64,000 bases of DNA from Sebastes aleutianus (GCA_916700875.1 CAKAKS010000062.1:8939873-9003872); one strand, 5' to 3'. Shown: positions 24,726-38,019, counted from the stretch's first letter. Numbers and translations are program-made. The notes: generated from the sequence alone by a model not told the origin.

Positions 24726-26439
24726 TGTATGTTTGCTAGAGTCACTACTTTCACTTGCTATTAAAACATTACTGCTCTTATCAACAAATGAACTTCTGAC
24801 CATCTAGAGCCCTTTAGAGTTAAACCCTGAATCATATTCGCATTAAAAGAGTCACTGAGCGCAGCAACAACTGTTGAGTGGGAGAAGATTATGTGAGAGG
24901 AGGAGACGGTCTGTGAGGCTGCAGGAGGAGGCATCAGAAAGATGATGGAGAGGAGGAAAATATGAAGCAGGGCTATATACACACACACGTCACGGTCTGC
25001 GTAGACCGAGCCACTGTGTGTTCACATTTCTCAATCATCATCATTTCGCTTTTTCAACGTCATCACCCCGTCACCGCTTAGAAAAATAGCATCCCTCTCT
25101 ACAAGCCAATTACCACATGTCAGTAAACAGCCTTAAGAACATACTGTAGTGTCTTATTAACACGACCAAACAAACAGGGCGGAGGAGCGTGTGCTATGAA
25201 ACGAACAGAGATGGCATTCTGTTTGACAGGCTCCATTAAAATGTTATATTTTGTTAGGAATACTACAAGGGTATAGAGAGGACAGTCATTTACTTTCCTG
25301 TCAGTGAGATTTTAAACACGATTCATGCCGTCGACAGAGCGGAACAGAAACTGAGAATATCCTGAGAGCATTCAACCATCTGTCAATAACAACCGTCTCC
25401 CGTGCAACCACGACGTTAACACTGCATTCAACAATGTCTAAATGGTAGCGAACGTCACGCGTTCACGGCAATCTGTCACGTCTTTTCATATTAATAAGAA
25501 AGGAGGTGGAATACTTGGGTTTGCTGACGGATTCCTGTTTATTCATCCACTTTCATCTCTTCCCTTGTAGGCACAAAACCTCCCTAATTTATAGCATGAC
25601 AGCAGCAGTTTTCAGGCCAGTATTTGCCATATTTTGATGCTGTGGCGGTAATCAGGATAACGAGCAGGAGGATAGAGAAGAGGGAAGAGAGTGAGAGAGA
25701 GAGGATGACGCATTTGAGTGCAAAACTGTTGGTACTTCAAACAGCAAGAAGCAGGAAATAGTGATAGTTTACTGTGACAACTGATGATAATCCGAGGTGG
25801 TGATCGAAGAAATAACCCACAAATAATCTTCCTTTATCGTTCCCAAAATCAAAACCACTGAGACACACTGTATGCAGTCACATGGGACACTGTACTTCTC
25901 CACAGAAAACAAAAACACTGTTGCGTGCCAGTGTGCAGCATCACTGCTGGCTCTGTTTTCACACGCTGCACTGCGCTGTAGGTATCTGTGGTAGGCCTGA
26001 CACTGAGTTAAACAGCCTGGCACACACACACCCCCCTCTCTCTGCTGACGCATGTATGTATTGGAAATCCATTCTGCACAGACAGACAGCACTGCACTGG
26101 GGCTTTCCAGTGTCCCTAATGTACCTTATGTGCTAAAGAGGTAAACACTGTCCCTATAGTAGAGAGTCTCCGATTGTCAGAATCATTACTGCCATTATAA
26201 TTTCTGTATTAACAACCAGACACAAGACGAAACATCTGTGAAACATGAGCAGACGTACCTATCAGAGGACCTGAATTTGGCTCAAGATGACCTCAGAATG
26301 GCAGAATACAGAACAAAATTAACTTTTCTTTCTTTACTTTGCTTGTGCCAAGATTGGGGCTAAATAATATGAATATTGCACTGAGAAAAAAGTTAGCCTC
26401 TTATGGTCAGCACATTTTGTCTTAAAGGATTTAGTGGAT
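24726..26439. other. Noncoding stretch
   Basis: Nothing recognised on either strand. Confidence 0.5.
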
Positions 26440-27060
26440 ATTCTATAGATTTGTTATTACCAACAATCCCACGAAATGACCAAAACCAACAATGCATTAG
26501 TGCGTCTCTCTCAATATTTTCTGACTTCCTCACTCCGTCTGTGGCGCTCAGTAAACCCATTGGTTCCTACTGAAGATGTAAATCTTAACTGTTTCTTTTT
26601 AGTTAAAGGCTACAGTAATAAATTCTTTCTTAAAATGTTACACAAACAGGAGTAAATAGTGTATTTGGGCAACACTCACTACGTTTACATGAAAGCTGAG
26701 ACTCTCAGTCTTAGAACTCTACAACCAAAACTCACTGAACCAGCAGGCGAAGAAGAGAAAAAATAAACTTCACTTTATACAGCCATAACCATAAATTACG
26801 TCTTACCTTTGCTGTTTTGTCATCCCAGGTTGTGTTCGAGGGCACGTCAACGCTGCTAACGGCTACTCCGATGTCTCTGGATGATTTCTGAATCGATTCC
26901 AACCATGGAGGAGCTTCTGCAGTCTGCCTTCCTCCAGCATCGAACAGCCTATCCTCAGCCTTCCATGTGAAAACACGATCTCCATCTGGTGGATGAGTCA
27001 TCGTACAGAGCCAAAAACAGTCGTATTCAGATAGAATTAATACCAATAGTAACATGTAAA
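26440..27060. repeat. Probable interspersed repeat
   Basis: TATAGATTTGTTATTACCAA followed by CAACAATGCATTAG is a word order that I associate with dispersed fish repeats. A 107-codon minus-strand frame (26732-27055) lies in it and shows no known domain. Confidence 0.35.
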
Positions 27061-28094
27061 TGAAATTAAATGAGTTTTACAGTTACGTGAGGAAATTTAA
27101 AATGATACAGATGGTACCCAAATGGCCGATTTGAAGATTCTGCCTTAACATGTCTCTATTCAAACATCTCTAACTTTGCTCTGCTTCACTTTATTAGCAG
27201 CAGTCTGTGCACAGGTATTATTCAGATGTTGTGAAATGGTTTACATCAGTTCAAAGGGATATTCACTCTAAAAGTGTACAGTTTTGTTGGGCTGAAATGA
27301 AATCTTTCATTTATACTTTGTTCAATCGTCATTTACATATACCCAGTAACATATATACTGAAGATTGCAGACATCTCACAAGTGTTTTTAGTTTATTATA
27401 ATGTCAAGATTATTCAAATAGTCTTTGTAGTTGCAGAGATACACTCTTCATTTTGGGCATGTCATTGTCGAGCAGGGGCCTGAGCCAGAATCCTAGTTAA
27501 TGGCAAAATCTGCTGTCTTTTTTCTCCTCATTGGGTTTATTGACCTTTTGACCTCATGCATATCACATTCACATTGCACATACATGAGCAAACAGAGAAT
27601 TGGTGATGCATATACTGTAGCTTTGGTTTCACACACCATACTCATGGTATTTTTTAGGATTGTTAGCAGCACATAAGTTTCTGTTTGTACTGACATTTAG
27701 TTCACTTTAGTACAGCCACACTTCAGTTTGAATTAAATCATTCTAATTTCTATTTCTTTTGCCTTACCAGTGCTGAGGGTGCCGCTGCTGGTTGTTGCTG
27801 CTGAAGGGGCAACTTGTCAGGCCATGCGGCCCCTAAAGCAGAGCTCTTAAATACAGGAAGTGGCCAATCAGAATGTACCAAGTGCCTGCCACATCATGGG
27901 GGGGTTTAGAGATTTTGTTTATTTCTTTAGACTATATTAGTAGAGTATTTATTCTGATTGTCGTGCTTTTTTATTATTCAATTAGTGTTTGTCTTTGTGT
28001 TACCCCTTTGTTTCAAAAAATGGTTTGATCAGTGTTTAGCTCCCCATTGTTTCCAGTTTGTTGGGTCAGTTTAGTTTAATCAGTTTTACTTAGG
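27061..28094. other. Noncoding stretch
   Basis: Nothing recognised. Confidence 0.5.
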
Positions 28095-29113
28095 CTGTGT
28101 TCCATATCACATACTTTTTCTTTGTAAGTATGTACTGTTGCATGCAGTTAGTGATGGCGAGATGAAGCTTCATGAAGCTCTGAAGCTCACCAGCAAACTG
28201 GTTCGCAAAAAGGGTTAATTTCATGAGGCTTCATCTGGGCTTCATGGGCACACGAAACCACCTACTGGTCAAAGAGTGTAAAACAGGCAGAAATATTCCA
28301 GATATGAGGCAGTGGTTTAACCGGACAGAGGCAGTGAATGTGCTTGTGTAACTATAGGAAGACGATAGATGGGAGACATTTTTCATTTTTAATTCAGGAA
28401 TAATAAATTCTCAACTGTATTTCCGCTTCGGGCGTCTTCAATGACGTCATTGGTCTAAAACGATACAAGCCTCAATACGCACTTCACAGAAAACTTCCTG
28501 GGATTACTCGACACACCCTCCGAAGCCTCGGCATAGCAAGTAACATCACTACATGCAGTATGCATACAATTGGGACATACTACTTCTTCATAACATTGCG
28601 CCTTGAACTTTGACCAAAGGACATATTGCAAAGAAGTGAAAGTCAATAGTTTGTTCCATTGTAACATCAACGCCCAGCAGCAGATCTGCGCTTCCGCCAT
28701 TTTGGACTGAACGCAACTACCGGACGCCAATAAAACGTCCGCCTAAAAAAAAGTGTCGTACAAAAGTAAAACAAAATGATTTCTATTCTATTGTCTCCCA
28801 AAATTACCGGTGTTAAAAAATTAAATATTAATAATATAATAAGCGTTTTCAGTCCAAAATGCTGGCTGGAATTTCGTCTCTTTGTTTCTATACTCTTTGC
28901 TTTGACCCTCTTGCTCATATACTGTATGTGCTGTGCAGAGGATTGTGGGTTAGAGTAGCTTGAAAAGCATGCTGGCTTGCATACTGCAAAATACGAATGG
29001 ATGTACTAGAACATTATTTTTGGCATACTGCATTTTACATACTGTGCATACTAAATCTTTTTCTGCCATACTAAATAATATAGTTAGTAGTATGGGTTTT
29101 GGAATGCACACAG
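28095..29113 (+). mobile_element. Nonautonomous DNA transposon with CTGTGT ends, carrying a nested element
   Basis: The left end CTGTGTTCCATATC and the right end GGAATGCACACAG are imperfect inverted repeats. The interior (AGTATGTAAAATGC-like words, TTGCGCCTTGAACTTTGACC) recurs in reverse at 32945-33215. No coding capacity seen. Confidence 0.65.
28149..28551 (+). mobile_element. Nested hAT-type element with exact target duplication
   Basis: Begins TAGTGATGGCGAGATGAAGC and ends AGTAACATCACTA; short inverted ends TAGTGATG. The exact 8-bp duplication CATGCAGT lies at 28141-28148 and 28552-28559. 403 bp, no ORF of note. It interrupts the 28095-29113 element and is therefore younger. Confidence 0.88.
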
Positions 29114-31170
29114 TCAGCTTATATTAACTTAGTGTAGCCTGAGTTTAGTTGACCTATTTCATGTGCCCAGAACTTTGCTGCACATTTTGTAAATTGTATC
29201 TTTCATTTTCGGGGTAAATAAAACCCTCTTTTTTGAAAATCCCCCTGTGACTCCTCATGCCTGCCAGCTCATCACACACTACTAGTAGATGATTGTACTA
29301 CAATATCAGATATTTTGGCGGGGAACAAATGAAATAAGTCATCACTGAACATCTTACTGATACATTCAGAGTATAAACACATTTGAGAGTTGTCAGAAAA
29401 CCTTAATTAACTACATTTCTTCATTATGTTGAATATTATTATTGAATCATTATGTAGATAGAAAACGTAATCCCATTATGTTTCTTTCAACAAATTTGCT
29501 GTTCGTCGTATATATTGGTAAATGATAGTTTCCAGAGGACAGGGTTGGAACAGAAGAACCGTTTTCTGTGAACATCATGCATTTTGACTTCTTCTCAAGT
29601 TCTGCTCATGTTAAGAAGCTCATTGAATGTTAGAGAAATTTCAATAAATCAAAACTCATGGACAATAAGCATAGGATATCCGTTGTGCACATTGAGCCTT
29701 ACCACAATATTTTACTCTCCGTGTCCTAGAATGACATGACAATGATACATGTGGCACTCACTGACCTGATTATTCATCATTAGAACTTAAGCGCAGACAT
29801 GAATCATGTTATAGAAAAGCTGACGAAAGCACAAAAAGGGTCAATTACTGTGGATGTGTGTTCAAGAGTTCTCTGTCAATTATTCCCAGTCTCTAATTAG
29901 ATGATTCTCTCTCAACAATAACTCAATTTCCTGATAAATGATTTCATCCCGCTCCCACAGACGTGAACACGCGCCGTGACACTGGCCCCGCTATAACGCT
30001 CTTTCGCCCCCTCAAACCAACTGTTCTTTCCCAGCACCGACAGTATAGTCTCTCTTATCTCCAACAAAAAAAAAAGGATTTAAATAGGCTACACACTGAA
30101 CGGGACTTTTTGACGACACCCTATCTGTTAACATCAGATGTGATCATCTCCAATTGTGCTAAAAAAAGGAGCGGTGGAAGAGAAACGAATAATTTGTAGT
30201 CTGGCGGTTTCAGAACTGACGCAGACATTAAAGACGACTTGCAAAACTATCCGAGCTGTCATCCGGATCCAGTCTAATGAGAACAAGCACTTTGGAAATT
30301 TGTCGTAGTGTCAACAAAATATTAAGTATCATCTCACACAAAACCACCTGTGGTTTGTACAGAGAGAAGCTTTGATCAGTGTGAGTGTGTGTGAGTGTGT
30401 GTGCGTCTTCAGCGTTTCTTGTAACAAGGGGGAAAAGATGCAGCCTTAAGAAGAGTTATGTCATTTTGTTTCACATTTCTTCCCTTCTCTCTCTCATCCC
30501 TGCATCTCGTACCGATTTATTTTATTTTTCATTTTATTTCACGTCTTTATAAAAATCCTCAGTGTGTTGTTGTGGAAGTGTTGGACTCTGCAGGTGTTCG
30601 CAGTGAACTTGTGAGAAAAAAAGTGTTTTTAGAAAAACAAACAGAAATGGGTGTAGAGAGAGTGAAAGAAAGAAAGGGAATGAGACAGTAGAGGTTTGTG
30701 AGCTGGAAATAGGAGAGAGAATGAGAGAAAATAAGGTAAAGAGATAAATAATGACTGAGATAGTCTGGAGGTGAAGGCAACAGAAAGGTACATTCGTCCG
30801 GTGGTGTGTGCAGCTTCTGGAGAGGGAAATATTGTACTTTTTACTCCACATTTATTTGACAGCTATTGACACATCCGGTGGGATGAGGACTCAAATGCAG
30901 ACAAAAAAAAGGCTACCTAAGGCAAGGCAAGCAGGTAGGATGAAGGGAATTTGACTTGAGGCAATGGTCAGGAACAGGTTTACAGGTTGGCAACAGGAAG
31001 GCAGACAGATACAAACAAATCCAAGGGGGGCACGACAGGTGAGCAGCAACAGAAAACACAATACAGAATCAGGTGCAGGCTAGAGTTTGGGTTCAGATTG
31101 CTGGAACCGGCGCAAGCACACAAAAACAATTATGCCTCCCCTATATTTACAATGTACCAGCAATAACACA
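29114..31170. other. Noncoding stretch
   Basis: 30833-30870 (TACTTTTTACTCCACATTTA) is a short fragment of a dispersed AAGTACTTT-type repeat. 30880-31080 is A/G-rich with recurrent-looking words. Nothing coding is supported. Confidence 0.4.
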
Positions 31171-31609
31171 CAAAGGCCAGTGGAAATGAATAACTGTTTT
31201 TTGTTTACTTTGTTTATTTTATTTATCATTGTTGTAGGTCTACGGTACGACGGAGTATTAGGGCCACATTGAGGAAAAAAAATAAATCTGAGATTAGTAT
31301 TATAGTAGTATTATGAGAATAAAGGCATAATATTATAAAGTAGTAATTTTCCGTGTTATTTTCTTTTTTTCTTGTAAAGTTATGACTTTATTCTCGTAAT
31401 ATTACGACTTTTTTCTAGTAAACTTCTGACTTTTTTCTTGTAATATTATGACTTTATTCTGGTAATCTCTGATTTGTTTCCCCTCAATGTGGCCCTAATA
31501 CTCCGTAGTATTGCACGTTGGCCCTCACTACATTAGACTTATATACTATATACTTAAACTATAAGCTGTGTTACCTTCATCACAATGCTCAAATGTTTTG
31601 CTGCTCCAA
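31171..31609 (+). mobile_element. Truncated second copy of the CAGGGGTCAGCAACC element
   Basis: GTGGAAATGAATAACTGTTT near 31180, the TACGACGGAGTATTAGGGCC stretch and CAATGCTCAAATG near 31582 all recur in 20269-20852. Both terminal inverted repeats are missing, and the (ATAAAGTCATAA)-like part differs in copy number. Confidence 0.8.
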
Positions 31610-32350
31610 GCGCCAATCTTCCATACACATAAGGCAAATAGCAATGCTACTGTCAACAACATTAAAGTATGCAGGCATCCATATGCAAATAAAACAGCAG
31701 GTGTGTGTGCATAAAGTAGCTAACTCTGGTAGCCTGGTTCCAGCAGTCATGACAGCATCATGTATAGCTATAGACCTACGTATAGCTATTTTCCAGTCCA
31801 ATCCAATTCATAATCCAATTTCAGCTAACGTTACTCGAAATAATACCAGTGCTACACCTCTTTCTCATGTGCATTCAACACACGCACACACACACATGAA
31901 ATGTGCACAAGCATGTTTCATCAGCACAACAACAACAACAACTAGAGAGCAAATAAAGCTTACCTCTTCACATCTGACATCTGAGGTCTAGCACGCGCTG
32001 CTTCTTTTGGCGCAATAGCGGTAGCGTTAGCTTTGTGCTAACAGCGCAAGCAGTCTCTTGGTTAGTGGTATACTGGACTCTTTTTCTAATCAGATAGTTT
32101 CGGTCGTTTGTACGTATTTCCTTATCTTCACATTGCATTTGTTTTGTTTTTTCTGGAAGACAGTCGGACGTGGTGTCGGGCCAGGCCAGGCTACCATTGG
32201 CTCCTGAGAGCTGGGGGGCGGGATAGCGGCGGCTGCAGGTGCAGCATGATTGACACATCCATCAGCGAATCATGTGCTTACAGAACGCGTAACCTAACTA
32301 GCCTCTGTGGCCCATGTTTGGAAACTAAGGTGGAAACAGGTTTAACTGTG
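31610..32350. other. Noncoding stretch
   Basis: Nothing recognised apart from short CA and CAA runs near 31886 and 31926. The 157-codon frame 31518-31991 overlaps a repeat and shows no domain. Confidence 0.5.
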
Positions 32351-32363
32351 GATAAATAGATAA

Positions 32364-32406
<43 letters not shown>

Positions 32407-32419
32407 TACACACACACGC

Positions 32420-32471
<52 letters not shown>

Positions 32472-32506
32472 GTATATATACTGTATATATACATATGTGT
32501 GTGTGT
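32351..32506. repeat. (GATA)n-(CA)n array ending in a perfect 49-bp palindrome
   Basis: (GATA)n 32351-32406, then (CA)n 32407-32466, then a palindrome 32458-32506 with 24-bp arms around a single T at 32482 (centre TATATAC-T-GTATATA). Confidence 0.9.
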
Positions 32507-32944
32507 ATATATGTATATACTGTATCCTTATGACCTACAGTACAAACTTAGATGGCCATTGTAAATGGACAGTGAATGACTGTCCATTGTCCCTGTTAAA
32601 TAAACAAATAAATAAATAGTCTAATATGTAGTATGACACTCAAAGGGGCAATTTTTCTGAATTATGTGTACTTTTATTTCTTCTTACAGTATATTTTGCA
32701 AAAAAAACTTTACTAAAGTGCCATACTTAATGTAGGACTTTTACTTCCCCCACTGATCAACATTGCCTCACATGATGTCACTTGAGTCAGTCTCAGTTGG
32801 GGCTGAAAATACAAATTTGAAAATAAAATAAAACCTGGGGGGTGTGGAGTTAGAAAGAAGTGAGCTACCAGACCTCTGCAGCCCGCTCCTCATCTCTGAT
32901 AAAGGCTCGGGGCTCCATTAGCCTCACACAGACGATCTGTGCGT

Positions 32945-33215
32945 TCCTATACCCATATTACTATACTATTTAGTACGCCAGAAAAATATTTAGTATGTCC
33001 CGATACATAGTATGTAAAATGCATGAATGTATGCCAAAAATACCATGATGTCCTACTACATCCGGTCACATTTTGCGGTATGCAAGCCAGCATGCTTTTC
33101 ACACATATGAGCAAAAGGGTCAAAGTTCAAGGCGCAATGTTATGACAACATAGTATGTCCCAATTGTACTGTGTGCATACTGCGTTCAACAGTACATACT
33201 TTGTAAGGGGAGCTG
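32945..33215 (-). repeat. Copy of the 28095-29113 repeat family
   Basis: Reverse-oriented match: GGTCAAAGTTCAAGGCGCAA near 33119 is the complement of the 28600 region, and TAGTATGTCCC/CATGCTTTTC blocks agree. It is incomplete. Confidence 0.7.
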
Positions 33216-33894
33216 CAGTATGCACTCAAAGAAAAAAACAAAAAATATATGTTTGGTTCTGCTGCATTGATTTTTATGCTTTTTTAAACTGTCCATCCAA
33301 TGTTAGAGGAGTGCAATGCTAAATTGGCATGGTACTGTTTTTTAAAGGGAGAAATCAGGGAACACGAGCCTCACAACAAATTGCGTGAAAGATTTGAACA
33401 TGAATGTCTGCAGTCTCCCTCTGCAAGATGGTAAATGATACAAATCTCTGCACCACTACAGCTCTGTAATCATCCATTTCACTGTAAAACTGCTTTTGCG
33501 CATACAGAACTACATTACAGGCACATGCTGCAACATCTAGCGAGCGATTGCATCAGGCAGACAGCGTGATACTTTTTGCTTCACTGCAGAGTCAGTGAGA
33601 GCAGAGGTTGGTATGAAAGTTCGGAGCTGAGAACAAGCAGTGGTGAGGTGTGCTTTGTGCGGTTTCAGTCACAGCCTCTAATCTTTAAGCAGCACCTCCT
33701 GTAACAGCATCCTCTGTGGCCGATGTGTGGAAACGGGTTTAAATGTTGAGTCTGGATGAGGAGAAAGTGAGACAAGCAGAGGAAATGGAGAGGATGTCTG
33801 AAATGTGAATGCAAGCAGAGGATAAGACTAAGAAAGCGAGAGTGAGAGAAAGAAAGAGTGAGGGATGTAATAGAGCCCTTACCAAAAAGAAGTT
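33216..33894. other. Noncoding stretch
   Basis: Nothing recognised. Confidence 0.5.
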
Positions 33895-34400
33895 TATTCA
33901 AGTCTGCTAGTAGTATACTTCTTTTAAACTTAAAATAAGAGTATACTTTCAGTTTACTTTTATGTACTTATCAAGATATACTTCACAAAAGTATACGTAA
34001 GTATACTTGGCTCATACTGACAAGTGTACAGAAAAGTCTAAATATACTTGACTCATACTGACAAGTCAAAAGAAAAGTCTAAGTATACTTGGCTCATACT
34101 GACAAGTAAAAAGAAAAGTAAGTATACTTGGCTCATACTGACAAGTATGCAGAAAAATCTAAGTATACTTGGCTTATACTGATAAGTATACAGAAAAGTC
34201 TAAGTATACTTGGCTTATACTAATAAGTATACAGAAAAGTCTAAGTATACTTGGCTTATACTAATAAGTATACAGAAAAGTCTAAGTATACTTGGCTTAT
34301 AGGCCTACTTGAACTTAATCTTTTGATCAAGATATACTTAAGAAAAGTTTAATTAAGTATTCTTGCCTTATAGGCCTACAGAAAGGTATACTTGGCTCGT
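33895..34400. repeat. 41-bp tandem repeat built on the palindrome AAGTATACTT
   Basis: 33999-34301 holds about 7.4 units of 41 bp, each beginning AAGTATACTTGGCTTATACT and ending ACAGAAAAGTCT; the last four units are nearly identical. Flanks 33905-33998 and 34302-34400 contain scattered AGTATACTT words. AAGTATACTT is its own reverse complement. Confidence 0.9.
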
Positions 34401-36115
34401 TGTCGTGCTGACTTTTTGAGTAGCCTATTAAAGTGTGTGAGATACGAAGTGAAAGTTTGATCCTAGACGTTGACATTAGAGAGCAGTGTGTGTGTGTGTG
34501 TGTGTGTGTGCATTTCTACATACAGCAAAAGTGTGTGTGCTCCCGCTGTGTGTACATTTGTGTATGTGTGTGAAGCTGACCTCATTCCCTCGCTGCTCAA
34601 CCTTTTCCTCTCCCTTTTCCTCTCCGTTCCCCCTGAGAGGAACACGGATGTATAATGAATCAACACACACAAAAAAATGAAGCAAAAACATATAATAAGA
34701 AGACGGATAACAGATGGATTGGTAAAATCCAATTTTTGCAAGCTTCTCTACCCATACAGTGCAGTATAAGTATATAATACCCACACAGCACTCTATTTTG
34801 AATCAGCATAGAGATAGACTGGGAGAAAAGGGTAGAATGTCCCAACATACTATACATATGTGCTGTTTTTACATGCAGTTTTTATTGCATGTTTGTTGGC
34901 ATGAACATAAAACTTCACAGGAGCAGAACTGCAGCTTCACTAGCAACAACCACAGCAGTTATACAACCAGCTGTGTGCTGCAGGTAGGGCATAAAACTTC
35001 GGCCTGTAGGAGAAAGAAGAGATCAGAGAGGGAGAATAATAAGATTTAAACTCTACCTTCCACCGGCTGTCATGGGAAATGTGTGGTTGCCGAACAGGAG
35101 GTGGATAAGCTCTTAGCCTTGATCTTCGCTCCTTGGGAATATCACAAATGCCTCTTAATATGCTCGACTGAGAATACAGGGGGAAAATAACTGACTCATT
35201 GATTATGCCGGAGGGTTTTCAGAGAGTGTGGGCAGACTGAGGGTAAAACAGAAACTCTTAGTTACCATAATGTGGTTTGGCTTCTGTGTTCATTTAGGAC
35301 GACGTGTTCTATGTGGAGGCAGTGAAGATGTTACGAGATAGGAATGTGGACTACAAGATATTCAAATTAAGGCTTGTGTATCAACAACAACATTCCCCAT
35401 TGTAGTAATTTGATAGTATATTTCCTCCCCCTGTCCTCCATCTGCTTCTTGTAAATTTTGGGAGCCACGTGTTCCACTTAAAAAGAAGGCAGGTCAGGTA
35501 ACACCTGCATCAGAGTCGTACATCTTTTACGACTCGTCATGACAGATAGGGTAGAGAGAATACAGCGGGTCAACCAAGGATAAAATGGAGAGAGGAAGCA
35601 GGACTGCATGTGGGCATAATCTAATAAAGTGTGGGGGTTGCACTGATTTATTAAAAACTTTAAATTTAAAACTGCTCCAGGCAGGGTTTCTGTATAAAAA
35701 ATGCACATTTTTTATCATCATGAGTCACAAAGTGGAGCTCCCATAAAGAAGAACGTCCCACAAATGGTTGCACTGTAGATCTCACCCAGTTTGCAAATTG
35801 TTCTATTACCTAATTTTCATTTGATTGTCAGGAATGTCAGGGATAGCAGAGTCGCAAACTTGCTCTTAAACCAGCCATTAAGAGGCTCACATAGTACAGT
35901 ATGTACCTGAATGGCTGCTATATTCTAACTCTCTGTCAGGGCAAGGCCATTATTTCCACTTGAGAAAATGGCTGTGGCTCTGTCTCTCAGACAGCTGCAA
36001 GAGTCATAGTGTCGAGCACTACGCAGATTTTCCCTATAGGCTTTGCAAAGTTGAAGTAAATTGAGCTAAAAATAAAACAAGTATGATAACTCAACACGGC
36101 CTCATCCCAACTCAT
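34401..36115. other. Noncoding stretch
   Basis: (GT)n at 34486-34511. Nothing else recognised. Confidence 0.5.
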
Positions 36116-36123
36116 CACATACT

Positions 36124-36877
36124 CAGGGCTGGACTGGCCATCTGGCATACCGGGCATATTCCCGGTGGGCTGACGTCCTTTTGGTCTGACGTCCTTTTGG
36201 GCCAACGTATGTCTTTTTTTGGCCCATAAAACAGGTAAACCGGCCCATTTCTTTTCCTTAATTGACACTGGGCTGGCCCAATCGCTCTGTGCCGGGCGGC
36301 CACAGTGAGGAGGAGAGGGAGAGAGAGATGAGGGATGGAGAGTAGAGTTTGCGGTAAGCAGTTCTGGGCTGCCTGGCTCAACATATGTCATGAGAGATGA
36401 GCAGTGCTCGAAGTGGGCCAGTACGTAGCGGCACGCAGTATTTTACTCATTTTACTCCTTGGCGTACCGTGACTTTTTCATGCGTATACCGGAGCTTCTC
36501 GAAAGCTGCCGGTATCCTCCTCTGCCCTCTCCATATCAGGTTCTCTGGGAGATTCATAATGGTGATAGATAATGGTGCAGCGCCAGCGTATTTGCGTCAC
36601 GTGGGTTCATTGTTTTAAAGTCACCAGAATTCAGGAAACAAAGTCTCTGAAACTCAAATTTTTTCTCGGGGAGGACCCCCATACCCCCGCTTTGGTTTTG
36701 AAATCCTCCCTATTTTTGAGGTTTCAAGGTTGGCAAGTATGCAAAACAACCACATTTGAATGTATTTCCTCGAACAGAGCCTTCAACAAAACATGGTACA
36801 CACAGCACAAATGACCGGTGAAGGGGGCAGTCTGGGCCAAAATGCCTGGGCCGATTTTTTGTCCCAGTCCAGCCCTG
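36124..36877 (+). mobile_element. hAT-type nonautonomous element, CAGGGCTGGACTGG ends
   Basis: Starts CAGGGCTGGACTGG and ends CCAGTCCAGCCCTG (one-base slippage). The exact 8-bp duplication CACATACT lies at 36116-36123 and 36878-36885. 754 bp. The middle part (about 36405-36740, from AGTGCTCGAAGTGGGCCAGT) looks like a second repeat captured or inserted inside. Confidence 0.9.
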
Positions 36878-36885
36878 CACATACT

Positions 36886-38004
36886 GACGCTTTGTCAGAC
36901 CCCTCGGCGTCACTTTATGGTCACAGTAAACGTGTGGCTAGTGTTGTGAATTCAAACAAAAACATCATGGTTTGGGGTAGAGAACGGGCTGAATAACTTG
37001 TGAAAAAAGGCAGGGACACTTGAGAATGCCAGTAATGCAGCGTAGACTTTATTCCATCGCCTCAAGCTCTTAAGAATGCACATCGTTGGCGAAACATCAG
37101 ATATGGAATAGCAAGTCTACGTTGCATAAGACTTGCTATTCTATCACTTGTTTTTTTAACTTAAAACTTGTCAAGCTCTCTTGAGCAGTAGAACACACCT
37201 TCCCTAAAGTTTTGAGTGAGAACAGGCTGTTCTCATACACCGTTCATAGCCATACATATACAAAAAGTAATGCACTGAAATTCCTATATATCCCACAAAA
37301 TCAATTTGTATGTAATCCACACAATTGTGAAGCAGGAAGTATAAAGAGCGACAAACGCCGCATAGGGAGGAAGTCGGGGTGGATGGGTGGGTCAAAAATC
37401 ATCAGACTTTTGCCCAGAAGACCGCTGTTCGTATCCCGTGTGAGTCACATAACTTCCACGCTTCAGTTCCGCAACTTCCATGATCTTTTCCTAAACCTAA
37501 GTAGCTCTGTTGCCCAAACCTAACCAAGTTTATTTTGAAAAGACTGTATGCATGTAACAAGCGGAAATTGACACGTGTTGCTGGACATTCGTAGGAAATC
37601 GACGAAAATTGAGGAATAACTTCTCCTAAAATATCATACGAACTGTTGTATGAGGATATGTTGATGAGAAAGCGAACTTTGACCAAACCTGATACCGGGA
37701 CTTGAAGAAAAAAATGTAAAGCATTGCAGAAAAAAATCAGAGAGGACATCAGATTAGAAAATATGTTCTGCTGATTTGTAGGATTATGTTCTGCTCTTCA
37801 TTTTAAAACCTTTTCGCTCTTGTGCATTTGGTCTGAAACCGCCGCGTGGACAGCTTGAGACAGTTCGTTCCTTAGCATCCACTGTGCAATATGTGCAGTA
37901 TCATCGAATGTATCAACCACCAGAGGAAACTGAGAAGCCCAATTCCCATTTGCCAAGCAGCACCATTGATTATAGAATCACACCAGATGGGAAACAAGAC
38001 TGTT
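36886..38004. other. Noncoding stretch left of the L1
   Basis: Apart from the tRNA-like fragment at 37405-37560, no feature. The 37884-38141 frame runs into the L1 leader and is not a gene. Confidence 0.45.
37405..37560 (+). repeat. tRNA-promoter-like dispersed element, fragment
   Basis: CAGACTTTTGCCCAGAAGACCGC, shortened here to its core GTTCGTATCCCGTGTGAGTC, and TTCCTAAACCTAAGTAGC parallel 48165-48220 and 48710-48722. Confidence 0.5.
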
Positions 38005-38019
38005 TGAAAGGAAAATTTG
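38005..38019 (+). repeat. L1 target-site duplication, left copy
   Basis: TGAAAGGAAAATTTG, identical to 43894-43908. Before the insertion the sequence would have read straight from ..AAGACTGTT into this motif and then ATTGGAGAAG. Confidence 0.9.

Noticed and set aside
26732..27055. 107-codon minus-strand frame
   Set aside because: Lies in probable repeat DNA, shows no domain, and starts with a composition-driven hydrophobic stretch.
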